A DNA stretch of 41,319 bases from positions 1 through 41,319 of the forward strand of contig NZ_ATJV01000058.1 in the NCBI RefSeq assembly GCF_000443165.1. Direction: 5' to 3'. The notes beneath the pieces were generated by a model. That model had not been told where the DNA came from, did not search any database, and saw only the letters and a program-made list of their open reading frames with translations. The DNA is from Thauera terpenica 58Eu. Its GTDB lineage: Bacteria > Pseudomonadota > Gammaproteobacteria > Burkholderiales > Rhodocyclaceae. The position numbers were made by a program, and so were the translations under genes. Shown piece by piece: positions 16,180 to 24,190 of this stretch (its first letter is position 1; each line of letters begins with the position of its first letter).

Positions 16180-16279
16180 ATCTACCCCAAGAGAAAGATC
16201 ACCGCGACATCTCGGAGACATATTGCCGGATAACGCTGTCGGCGCACTTCGTGACTGGCACAGCGCTCGCGTGTCCGAC

Positions 16280-18652
16280 TCACGGGCTCAGCAAATCATT
16301 TGGATCACCGGTGCCATCGACAGCAGCGCGCTGTGCGCGGTCGAGCAGCACCTCGCGACTCCAAGCGGCCACGGTCGCTGCTGCATCCACCACATGTGCC
16401 CAGGTGCAGCGGTTGGCGAACAGCATGCCAGGGACATCGAAGGTACCGCCGCGGCTGATGTAGCCAAGGGCGCGAGTCTTGGCGGGGCCACTGTCAATGC
16501 GGCGCAGAATGCCAAGCATGGGTTCCGGGCGAGTGTGCGTGACAATCACGCGCGGCAGGCCCGATGGGAACAGTGTGCTAACGGTTACGTCGTCATCGAC
16601 GAATTCAGCTTCGATGGCATCGCGTGGAATACGCAGGCGGCCGGGTTCCAGGACGACGGTGACACAGGCGCACTTGCCCAGCTCAGCAAGGTGCTGCTGT
16701 GCCTTGATTGCCTCGTCCAACTGGTAGGCGCCCAGCGCGATGAGTTGCACCTCGGCATTGGCGGGATTGCCTATCAGATGGGCTGCGCCGTCACTGATCA
16801 GACGTTGCGCCGATTCGGCGTCGAAGCGATTCTCCACGTCGCGCTTGGAGACGATCAGGCAAGCAAGCTGGCCGTGTCCAGCATAGACGTCACGCAGTGC
16901 GGCGACGGCGGTATTGCCATCCACCGGGAACAGCACGCGCGAGGTGTCAGACATTTCGCCCAGCAGGGCTTCACCGATGGTCGGATCTTGGTGCGACTGT
17001 TCGTTCTTCGCATTCTCCCAAGTGTGCGAGGTGACGATAAGCGGCACCGACAGCCAGTCGGCTGGCCGGCCGGCCTGACGCTGGTGGCGGGCGAAGATGA
17101 TTTCCTGCCGTATCAGGCCAAGCATCTTGACCGCGAAGGCCTCGTAGCTGACGACCAGATTCAGTCCGCCTTTGTTGCCGAGTGCTGCCGCAGCCACAGC
17201 TTCCTCGTTGAGCGCGGTGATGATGGCGCCGTGCAAATCCTCAGGCACACCGGCTTCGGGCTCGTTGACGCGGTGCTTGAGCAGCGCCAACGTGCCGCCC
17301 ATTTTGTTGCTGGCCAATTCGTCAGGGTTGCCGATACGCATGCGCATATCGGGATTGGCCTTGGCGAATTCGACAAACCACTGATCCAGAGCCGTCATTG
17401 CACTGCCTTCGCTGCCTGGTGTCTCCCAGCATGGCTCGGGCAGTTTGGGCGCGGCGGGATGGCGATGCGCCATCGGATTCGCGCTCTCCAGCGGACGTTG
17501 TTGGGCGGCATGGCACGCGAAGGCGTCGAGTGCGGCGTTGAGTTCAACAGGCGGAACGAACAGCGCCGCCGCGCTCTCGTTGAACAGCCCGCGCATGGCG
17601 GCATCGGTGTGTGGATTGCCGCTCAGCGGCAGGTTGTGCGCGGCATTGCTGCCTGCACCGGGAAAGCCGAAGCCCTTCTCGGTCTCGGCGATCACGTAAG
17701 GCAGAGGCGCCGGATAGCGCCGATCCGGATCGGCGGCGAAGGCATGCAGCGTGTCCTCGGCTTTGATGATCGCCCAGGCGATCGCGGACGGGTCGCGACC
17801 ATCGACGATCACTGGATCAAAGCCGTTGTGGCGCACGTCTTCAGCCAGCCATTGCGCACCGCCTTCTTGCATGATCTGAGTACGCTGCTCGATGCGGCGG
17901 CCATTGAGAATCATCACCGGCACGGCGAAGCCGCTGTCCTGCGCGCGCCACCAGCGTGGTGCCCAGTCCGGGCCGCGCTGTTCCTCGAAGGCACCGTCGC
18001 TGAGAAAGGCAACCAGCGATTCGCCAGGCAGCGGCATGTGGATGTACTGCAGTTCGGCAAAGCCGAGGTAGCCGCCTTCGGACACGGCGCCGGCAGTGTT
18101 GGGGCCGGCATGGCTGCCCAGCGGCACAGCCGGGAGGCCCTGCGCATTGATGGCATAGGAATAGAAATCAGCGCACAGGCGCGACAGGCCTTCCTCACTG
18201 CGGTCGTAACGGCCCCGCTGCGCGGGCGAGATGTCGCCGGTGAGCGCATTGACGGCTTCGATGGCGGCGACGCAGTGGCCTTGGCCCATGATCCAGCCGC
18301 GCGTGCTGCCGGTGAGCGCGTTGGCGAGCAGGTAGCCGACGAAGGCCTGCACCATGTTCAGCGAGCCACCGGTGTGGCCTTCTGGCGTCAGCTTGAAGTC
18401 CTCCTCAGCCAGTAGCGCGCCGGACAGGTCAATGCGCTTCGCATAGGTCATGTGCGCGACCACGTTCATTGCCACGCAACCCAAGCGGTCGGCGGCAGCA
18501 AGGAAGGTGTAGGCCGTCGCCTCATCGGCAACGCGGCCATCGGCGATCAAACCGGCTACCAATGCATCTACACGTGCGACGGTCTCCTCGTGATGGACGA
18601 TGGGGCCGTGGCCGGCAAACCAGCGCTGGCGAATGATGGAACCGGTGGTCAT
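16280..18652 (-). CDS. xfp: Phosphoketolase family protein (divergent XFP)
   Basis: A 790-aa thiamine-diphosphate enzyme, the family's usual length. Phosphoketolases split xylulose-5-phosphate or fructose-6-phosphate with phosphate into acetyl-phosphate and an aldose phosphate. Visible motifs are EGHTGG (91-96), GQGH (123-126), the ThDP-binding SDG...N segment (218-220 to Asn250), SNKMGG (448-453) and EQSHQDP (551-557). The canonical GDGEAE is changed to SDGAFEE, so this is a divergent branch, sometimes labelled xylulose 5-phosphate 3-epimerase in databases. It is the last gene of the minus-strand cargo, 42 bp after ackA, which would use its product. Confidence 0.88.
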   Translation of the reverse strand: MTTGSIIRQRWFAGHGPIVHHEETVARVDALVAGLIADGRVADEATAYTFLAAADRLGCVAMNVVAHMTYAKRIDLSGALLAEEDFKLTPEGHTGGSLNMVQAFVGYLLANALTGSTRGWIMGQGHCVAAIEAVNALTGDISPAQRGRYDRSEEGLSRLCADFYSYAINAQGLPAVPLGSHAGPNTAGAVSEGGYLGFAELQYIHMPLPGESLVAFLSDGAFEEQRGPDWAPRWWRAQDSGFAVPVMILNGRRIEQRTQIMQEGGAQWLAEDVRHNGFDPVIVDGRDPSAIAWAIIKAEDTLHAFAADPDRRYPAPLPYVIAETEKGFGFPGAGSNAAHNLPLSGNPHTDAAMRGLFNESAAALFVPPVELNAALDAFACHAAQQRPLESANPMAHRHPAAPKLPEPCWETPGSEGSAMTALDQWFVEFAKANPDMRMRIGNPDELASNKMGGTLALLKHRVNEPEAGVPEDLHGAIITALNEEAVAAAALGNKGGLNLVVSYEAFAVKMLGLIRQEIIFARHQRQAGRPADWLSVPLIVTSHTWENAKNEQSHQDPTIGEALLGEMSDTSRVLFPVDGNTAVAALRDVYAGHGQLACLIVSKRDVENRFDAESAQRLISDGAAHLIGNPANAEVQLIALGAYQLDEAIKAQQHLAELGKCACVTVVLEPGRLRIPRDAIEAEFVDDDVTVSTLFPSGLPRVIVTHTRPEPMLGILRRIDSGPAKTRALGYISRGGTFDVPGMLFANRCTWAHVVDAAATVAAWSREVLLDRAQRAAVDGTGDPNDLLSP

Positions 18653-18694
18653 ACGATTGTCCTTCTTTGGTGCCGATGAACCCTGCGTGGGACA

Positions 18695-19903
18695 TCACCC
18701 GGCGATCATGAGTTTCTGCGTACAGCGTGCTGCGATCCATTCCTCGTTGGTGGGCTCCAACGCGACACGCACGCGGCTGCCAGTGGTGGCGATGACGGGG
18801 GCATTAATGGTGTTGGCATCGGCATCGAGCTTGATGCCGAGGAAGGCCAGGTCGCGGCAGACGCGCTCGCGCACGAAGGCGTTGTGCTCACCGACACCGG
18901 CAGTGAACACGAGCAGATCCAGGCCGCCCAGGACTGCAGTCAGCGCGCCGATCTCGCGCACGATACGGCGCACGTAGAGCGCCAGCGCGATGCGGGCGCG
19001 TTCGCCAGCCTCACCGGGATCATTCTCGTGCTTCACCACCACGCGCGGTTCGGCCGAAATCCCGGAAACACCGAGCAGGCCGGACTGGTTGTAGAGCGTG
19101 CTGCCCACTTCTTCCAGCGAAAGTCTTTCGACCTCCATCAAGTAGAGCAAAGCGCCGGGATCGAGCGAGCCCGTGCGGGTGCCCATCATCAGGCCGTCGA
19201 GCGCGGAAAAGCCCATCGTGGTGGCGACGCTTTCCAGGTTCTGCATAGCGCACAAGCTGGCCCCGCTGCCGAGGTGCGCAACAATGGTGCGGCCTCGTGC
19301 CAGATCACCATGGCGCTCGGGCAGAGTGTGGCTCATGTAGTCGTACGAAAGCCCGTGGAAACCGTAGCGGCGCAGACCACGTTCCCAGGCCGAATACGGT
19401 AGCGGCAGGATCTGCTCCACCTTCGGCAGGCTGTGGTGAAAGGCAGTGTCGAAACAGGCCACTTGCACGATGTCCGGGCGCTGCTCCAGCAAAAGTCCCA
19501 TCGCCTTCAGCGGGAACGGTTGGTGCAGTGGGGCCAGCGGAATGTAGCTGCGCAGGTCGTCCAGCATCTGCTGGGTGACAAGGGTGGGGGCCCAATAGCG
19601 GCTCCCACCATGCACTACGCGATGCGCCACGGTGGTTACGCGGCGGCCATCGAGGCGTTTGCTGATGCGTTCCTGAATAAACTGCAGGGCGGCGGTGTGC
19701 GGATGCTCGGCATCCAGTTCCACCGGAAACGGCTCCACGCCGGATTCGCCGAAATTCGGTGCAGGCTCGCCGATACCTTGTACCTTGCCGTTCCAGAGCG
19801 GAGTGCGCGGCAATGGGTCGGCATCAACAGGGAATACTGCGAACTTGATGCTTGAGGAACCGCAGTTGAGCACCAGGATGAGGCTCGGCTGTGAGTTGCT
19901 CAT
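18695..19903 (-). CDS. ackA: Acetate kinase
   Basis: A 402-aa enzyme that makes ATP and acetate from acetyl-phosphate and ADP (reversible). It has all the family motifs: NCGSSSIKF (Asn13), HRVVHGG (Arg95), FDTAFH (Asp152), RYGFHG (His183), HLGSGAS (His210), GTRTGSLDPG (Arg243) and GVGEH, with the C-terminal EPTNEE. GAGAGAG precedes the ATG. Directly upstream of the phosphoketolase gene, it forms a phosphoketolase-acetate kinase ATP-yielding pair. The phosphate acetyltransferase of the same branch point lies in the plus-strand arm at 35901. Confidence 0.96.
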   Translation of the reverse strand: MSNSQPSLILVLNCGSSSIKFAVFPVDADPLPRTPLWNGKVQGIGEPAPNFGESGVEPFPVELDAEHPHTAALQFIQERISKRLDGRRVTTVAHRVVHGGSRYWAPTLVTQQMLDDLRSYIPLAPLHQPFPLKAMGLLLEQRPDIVQVACFDTAFHHSLPKVEQILPLPYSAWERGLRRYGFHGLSYDYMSHTLPERHGDLARGRTIVAHLGSGASLCAMQNLESVATTMGFSALDGLMMGTRTGSLDPGALLYLMEVERLSLEEVGSTLYNQSGLLGVSGISAEPRVVVKHENDPGEAGERARIALALYVRRIVREIGALTAVLGGLDLLVFTAGVGEHNAFVRERVCRDLAFLGIKLDADANTINAPVIATTGSRVRVALEPTNEEWIAARCTQKLMIAG

Positions 19904-19957
19904 CGTGACTCTCTCGATCGTGATTTCTTATGCGAACCGGTCTGTGAAAAATCCCTG

Positions 19958-20419
19958 TCAGTGTTTCCCATAGAACTGCTCCACGAACGATTGCCGGAAA
20001 CTTTGATGACAGGCAAGGCAGCTTTGTTGCGTTTTGGAGAACGCTGTAATCACGGCCTGGCCGTCGCCCCGCTTCGCGGCATCCCCCATGGCGGTCGCGG
20101 CGTCGTGGACGTGGCCATCGAAGTCTCGAAACTTTCCGGCATCAGTGCCAAGCCAGCCGAGGATGCGCATCTTTTCCGAAAGGGGCGGTTCGGCGTGCTT
20201 GGCGATTTTTGGCGCCAACTCGGCGACCAGCGCCCATTCTTCCTTGGAAATCGCGCCAGTGACGGCTTGCATGTCACGGCCAAGCTTCTCCATGACGGTG
20301 CGCAGTGCCATTGGTTTCGTGGCCTCTACGGACTGTGCGCCAAGTCCTGTTGCGGTAATGGCCAAGGCCACGGACAAGGCGACTGTGAAAAGCGAGCGGG
20401 TGTTCAAGGGGTGGCTCAC
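19958..20419 (-). CDS. Class II cytochrome c (c'/c556-like)
   Basis: A 153-aa exported protein. The signal peptide (residues 1-29) has a hydrophobic core LFTVALSVALAITATGLG and an Ala-Gln-Ser cleavage region. The haem-binding CLACH (134-138) lies near the C-terminus, the hallmark of four-helix class II cytochromes. I chose the GTG at 20419 because GGAG lies 6 nt upstream; an ATG at 20431 would add four residues. A periplasmic electron-carrier or gas/metal-sensing role is typical. Its link to the acetyl-phosphate genes is unclear. Confidence 0.85.
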   Translation of the reverse strand: MSHPLNTRSLFTVALSVALAITATGLGAQSVEATKPMALRTVMEKLGRDMQAVTGAISKEEWALVAELAPKIAKHAEPPLSEKMRILGWLGTDAGKFRDFDGHVHDAATAMGDAAKRGDGQAVITAFSKTQQSCLACHQSFRQSFVEQFYGKH

Positions 20420-20481
20420 GGGATTCTCCATGGGGGTCGTTGATGAATGTTTTGCAAACGGGCTGATGGTGGCTGGCATGC

Positions 20482-21681
20482 TCAAAATTCGATGCTCAGG
20501 GCAATCGATCCGAAGGCGTGGCGGCCGATCTGCTGGTCGAACTCGCGGGTTCTCCAGACGCGCATGACTGCAAGCCGCACGCCGTGCCCGGCAACAATCC
20601 ATTGGCTGCTGATGCCGATGGCCGCCTGAACGACCCAGGGCCGACGGCTAACGTGGTGACTGTGGCGAAACAGGTTTCCGTCGAGCGAGAAGTCCCAGGC
20701 GACCGCCTTGGCCTCGAGGTTCAGGAAGACATGCGCGCCGGGTTTGGGCGCCAAGGCCGATTGCGGTGTTGTCGTGCGCAAATCGGCAACCGCTGAAGGT
20801 GGCCGGTTTTCCGCGCCAGGGCGGATTGGATAGCTGCCGAAGTCGTTCGGAATGTTCCAGCCGGCCCGCCATTCCAAGCCGGTGCTGGCCGCGGTTTCAA
20901 TGTTTCCGATCCGCAGGGCATAGCTGCCGATCACGTCGCTGTCCCATCCTGGCTGGACGGCACCCTCCGTGTACGACTTGAACTTGCGCTCCATGGCCAT
21001 CTGGAACGCAGGCTCGTTGCGCAACTGGTTGTCCCAGCCGCGAAATCGCTCGATGCCACGCACCCGATGCACCAGATCCTGCGACTTCTCTGCCAGCGAC
21101 CAGGGGCCGATCACGCCCAGGGTTAGTTCGCGTACGTCCAGCATTTCATAGCTGGCAGCCTGTGGGTGGATTCGGCGATTCCACGCCAGGCCCAGGTAGA
21201 GCAGGCCAGCGTACGGCCGATCGTCGGCAATCAGATCGGTACGCGTCTTGTCCTCGGGTGTGTACATAGACTGGCCAAAGCGAACGACGAGGTTCTGCGA
21301 TGCCGGTTGGTCGCCGGTATCGCGCCAGAAGCCGGGATCGGCCCAGCCGATGAAGCGGGCGTACAAACCAATCGGCTGTGGCAGGCACTCGGGACGGAGC
21401 TCGCCTTGCAGATCACGTGAGACTGCTGTTAGCGCGACACCGTTGGTGTAATTGCGGTCGGAGCCGGTGAATAGATCGTTCTCCAGGCGCAGGGTGCCAC
21501 CCCGCCAGCGCAGGGATTGCCCTGGCGAGCAGGAGGGAGGATCTGCAGAGAGCGAGAAGTCGGAACCGAAAGCAGAAATCGGGCTGAACAATGCACAGGC
21601 AATCAACAAGGTGGCGCACTGCATCGACTGCTGCACCTTGGTGCCGCACAGGCTCCGGCAATACCCGTCGATGCCGATCAT
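20482..21681 (-). CDS. LpxR-like lipid A deacylase family outer-membrane protein
   Basis: A 399-aa protein with an N-terminal signal peptide (hydrophobic MQCATLLIACALFSPISAFG, residues 20-39) and an outer-membrane beta-barrel pattern ending in Phe (SIALSIEF). It carries the LpxR/DUF2219 signature RLENDLFTGSDRNYTNG (residues 65-81). LpxR enzymes remove 3'-O acyl chains from lipid A, changing envelope permeability and immune recognition. The start ATG overlaps the stop of the LOG-family gene (ATGA). Activity is inferred from the family, and some DUF2219 proteins are uncharacterised. Confidence 0.85.
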   Translation of the reverse strand: MIGIDGYCRSLCGTKVQQSMQCATLLIACALFSPISAFGSDFSLSADPPSCSPGQSLRWRGGTLRLENDLFTGSDRNYTNGVALTAVSRDLQGELRPECLPQPIGLYARFIGWADPGFWRDTGDQPASQNLVVRFGQSMYTPEDKTRTDLIADDRPYAGLLYLGLAWNRRIHPQAASYEMLDVRELTLGVIGPWSLAEKSQDLVHRVRGIERFRGWDNQLRNEPAFQMAMERKFKSYTEGAVQPGWDSDVIGSYALRIGNIETAASTGLEWRAGWNIPNDFGSYPIRPGAENRPPSAVADLRTTTPQSALAPKPGAHVFLNLEAKAVAWDFSLDGNLFRHSHHVSRRPWVVQAAIGISSQWIVAGHGVRLAVMRVWRTREFDQQIGRHAFGSIALSIEF

Positions 21682-22544
21682 GTCGCCCCATCGCCTGCTG
21701 CCCTGTTGACGTAAAAGCGTTCGAGGGCACTAACGATTTCCTCGGCTTCGTCTACGCAGGTGAACAAGTCGAGATCGGATGGAGAGACATAGCCTTCGTC
21801 GAGCAGAAGATCAAAATCAACTACGCGACGCCAGAATGCACGGCCGACCAGCACCACCGGAATACGCTGCATCTTTCCGGTCTGGATCAAGGTGAGCACC
21901 TCGAACAGCTCATCGAGCGTTCCATAGCCACCGGGGAAGGACACTAAGCCCTTGGCGTGCAACAAGAAGTGCATCTTGCGCAGCGCGAAATAGTGGAATC
22001 GGAACGCCAAATCCGGGCACATGTAGGGGTTGGGTGCCTGTTCGTGGGGCAGCGTGATGTTGAGGCCAATCGAACGTGCGCCGACCTCGAAAGCACCGCG
22101 GTTGGCGGCCTCCATGATGCCGGGCCCACCCCCGGTGACGACGACGAAATCACGGCGGTTTTGCTGCTGGAAACGCGCCGAAATAAGGCCCGAGAAACGC
22201 CTCGCTTGCTCGTAGTGACGTGCCTGTTCAACCCGGCGATTGGCTCGGGCAAGCTCTTGCCTCAGCCCGACATCCTCCGGAGTGACGCGCGCCAGACGCT
22301 CCAGCGCGCCAAGACGGGCTTCTGCCGTCTCGGCATCGCTCACGCGTGCGCTGCCGAAGACCACTACCGTCGAGCGAATGCCTTGCTCGTGCAGGATGCG
22401 GTCAGGCTTGAGCAGTTCGAGTTGTAGTCGCAGAGGCCGCAGTTCTTCCTGGCCAAGCAGCTCGATGTCTTCGTACGCAAGGCGGTACGTTGGCGACTCG
22501 CGGATGGCGCGCAGGCGTTCATCGAGATCTTCGGCGGGCTTCAT
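21678..22544 (-). CDS. LOG family protein (Rossmann-fold nucleotide monophosphate nucleosidase-like)
   Basis: A 288-aa protein with the LOG signatures GGGPGIMEA (138-146) and PGGYGTLDE (204-212). Family members (LOG, PpnN) cleave nucleoside 5'-monophosphates to base and ribose-5-phosphate. The ~130-residue N-terminal region is helical and charged. I use the ATG at 22544, whose A is shared with the stop of the upstream metallo-hydrolase gene (TGATG); a longer frame to 22712 overlaps that gene by 170 bp. Released ribose-5-phosphate could feed the phosphoketolase through the pentose phosphate pathway; that is speculation. Confidence 0.88.
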   Translation of the reverse strand: MKPAEDLDERLRAIRESPTYRLAYEDIELLGQEELRPLRLQLELLKPDRILHEQGIRSTVVVFGSARVSDAETAEARLGALERLARVTPEDVGLRQELARANRRVEQARHYEQARRFSGLISARFQQQNRRDFVVVTGGGPGIMEAANRGAFEVGARSIGLNITLPHEQAPNPYMCPDLAFRFHYFALRKMHFLLHAKGLVSFPGGYGTLDELFEVLTLIQTGKMQRIPVVLVGRAFWRRVVDFDLLLDEGYVSPSDLDLFTCVDEAEEIVSALERFYVNRAAGDGAT

Positions 22545-23953
22545 CACTCGTGCGCCAGAAAGTCCGGCCAGCGCAGCGCATGACCATACTCGGGCACCGT
22601 GACCTGCCAGCCGAGTTGCTGTTGCAAGAGTTCGGCGAAGGTCTGGGCGGCGGACAGTTCCCCATGCACCACGAAGGTTTGCGCCGGGGGGTGAATAAAA
22701 CCCCGAGCCCAATCCAGCAACGCCTTTTGATCGGCATGCGCCGAGAGGCCGTCCACGCTGTGGATCGCAGCACGTACCGGAATGTCCTCACCGAAGATGC
22801 GCACGCGTTCGGCCCCCTCGATCAGGCGTCGGCCAAGCGTCCCCTGCGCCTGGAAACCGGTAAACAAGATGCTGCATTCCCGGCGCGGCAAGTTGTGGCG
22901 CAGGTGGTGCCGGATACGTCCCGCATCGCACATGCCGCTGGCAGAAATGATGATGACCCCGGAGCGGATCCGCTTCAGCGCCATGGACTCCTCAGCGCTC
23001 GCTGTGAAACTCAGGTATGGGAGGTTCTCGCCGCGCGCGTGCCATCCTGCCAACCGTTTCGCCTGTTCGTCGAACAATTCGAGATGTTCTCGCGTGATGC
23101 GCGTGGCCTGCGTGGCCATTGGCGAATCGACGAATACCTTCGGTTGCCGCAGCCGCCCCTCGCAGGTGAGTCGGTGCAGGTGATAAAGGATTTCCTGGGT
23201 TCGGCCGACCGCGAAGGCCGGCACGATGACATTGCCGCCGCGTTCGAACAATGTCTTTTCGACGATGCCGATCATTTCCTCTTCGGTCGCCGAGAAATCC
23301 TTGTGCTGGCGGTTGCCGTAGGTGGACTCGATGACGAGGATGTCGGCGTCCTCGATGGTTGTCGGGTCGCGCAGTATCGGGCGCGCCGGTTGGCCGAGGT
23401 CGCCACTGAAAACGAGCTTTGTCGGGTAGCCATATTCGGTGACCCAGACCTCGATGATGGCCGACCCAAGAATGTGCCCGGCATCGCGGAAACGGGCGCG
23501 CACCCCGACGCGGGGCGCGAACTCCCGGTCGTATTCGATGCCTCGCACCTGCTGCAAGCAGTCGCTGGCATCCTGCAGCGTATACAGAGGCGGCAGTGCG
23601 TCCTTTCCGCGGAGTCGCTGCGCATTGCGTTTTGCATCGCTCTCCTGGATGTGGGCACTGTCGGGCAGCATCACGCCCAGCAGATCAACCGTGGCGGGAG
23701 TGGCGTAGATGGCCCCCTTGAACCCGGCGCGCGTGAGTTTTGGCAATAGCCCACTATGGTCGATATGGGCATGGGTCAGGAGCACGAAATCAATCGACGC
23801 CGGGTCGAACGGGAATGGCTCATGGTTGCGGGCCGCCGCCGTGCGGCCGCCCTGAACCATGCCGCAATCCACCAGGAAGCGTACGTTGAGCCCTTCCACC
23901 AAGAAACACGACCCGGTGACTTCGCGCGCAGCGCCCAGAAAATGCAGTTTCAT
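22544..23953 (-). CDS. Beta-CASP MBL-fold metallo-hydrolase (RNase/CPSF-like)
   Basis: A 469-aa protein with the metallo-beta-lactamase motif HAHIDH (61-66), downstream ligands in DAGHILGSA and SGDLG, then the beta-CASP domain (VPAFAVGRTQEIL, VDSPMA) and a C-terminal HSVDGLSAHADQ plus VVHGE. This is the layout of bacterial CPSF73/YSH1-like nucleases (RMMBL domain). An RNA-processing role is likely; the target is unknown. It is translationally coupled to the LOG gene. Similar genes are often seen beside universal-stress and phosphoketolase genes, an association I recall but cannot test here. Confidence 0.9.
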   Translation of the reverse strand: MKLHFLGAAREVTGSCFLVEGLNVRFLVDCGMVQGGRTAAARNHEPFPFDPASIDFVLLTHAHIDHSGLLPKLTRAGFKGAIYATPATVDLLGVMLPDSAHIQESDAKRNAQRLRGKDALPPLYTLQDASDCLQQVRGIEYDREFAPRVGVRARFRDAGHILGSAIIEVWVTEYGYPTKLVFSGDLGQPARPILRDPTTIEDADILVIESTYGNRQHKDFSATEEEMIGIVEKTLFERGGNVIVPAFAVGRTQEILYHLHRLTCEGRLRQPKVFVDSPMATQATRITREHLELFDEQAKRLAGWHARGENLPYLSFTASAEESMALKRIRSGVIIISASGMCDAGRIRHHLRHNLPRRECSILFTGFQAQGTLGRRLIEGAERVRIFGEDIPVRAAIHSVDGLSAHADQKALLDWARGFIHPPAQTFVVHGELSAAQTFAELLQQQLGWQVTVPEYGHALRWPDFLAHE

Positions 23954-23960
23954 GGGATGC

Positions 23961-24170
23961 TCACTCCGGTTTTTTCTTTTGTATCGGGCAAGTGCTCAGG
24001 CCAAGCAGACGGTAGCCCGGACAGCGGCCAGCCAGGCCGGTGATGAGGGGCATGATTCCGATGAGTCCCAGCCAACGCCAGGATGAATCCAGCCACAGCG
24101 GGAGGCTGAGCAGAACCAGTCCGACGACGATGCGGACAATGCGGTCGAGACTTCCAACGTTGATTTGCAT
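23961..24170 (-). CDS. DUF2892 family inner-membrane protein
   Basis: A 69-aa protein beginning MQINVGSLDRIVRIVVG, the DUF2892 (YgaP-like transmembrane) pattern. It has two hydrophobic helices (about 12-31 and 33-50) and CPGYRLLGLSTCP near the end, with two cysteines. AAGGAGA lies 6 nt before the ATG at 24170, which decides the start. Homologues are often linked to sulfur or rhodanese proteins or to membrane stress; the role here is unknown. Only 7 bp separate it from the metallo-hydrolase gene. Confidence 0.85.
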   Translation of the reverse strand: MQINVGSLDRIVRIVVGLVLLSLPLWLDSSWRWLGLIGIMPLITGLAGRCPGYRLLGLSTCPIQKKKPE

Positions 24171-24190
24171 GACGGTCTCCTTGTGTTGAG

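Noticed and set aside
16154-18415. 753-aa plus-strand frame opposite the phosphoketolase
   Set aside because: The minus-strand frame has clear phosphoketolase motifs across its full length; the plus frame has none.
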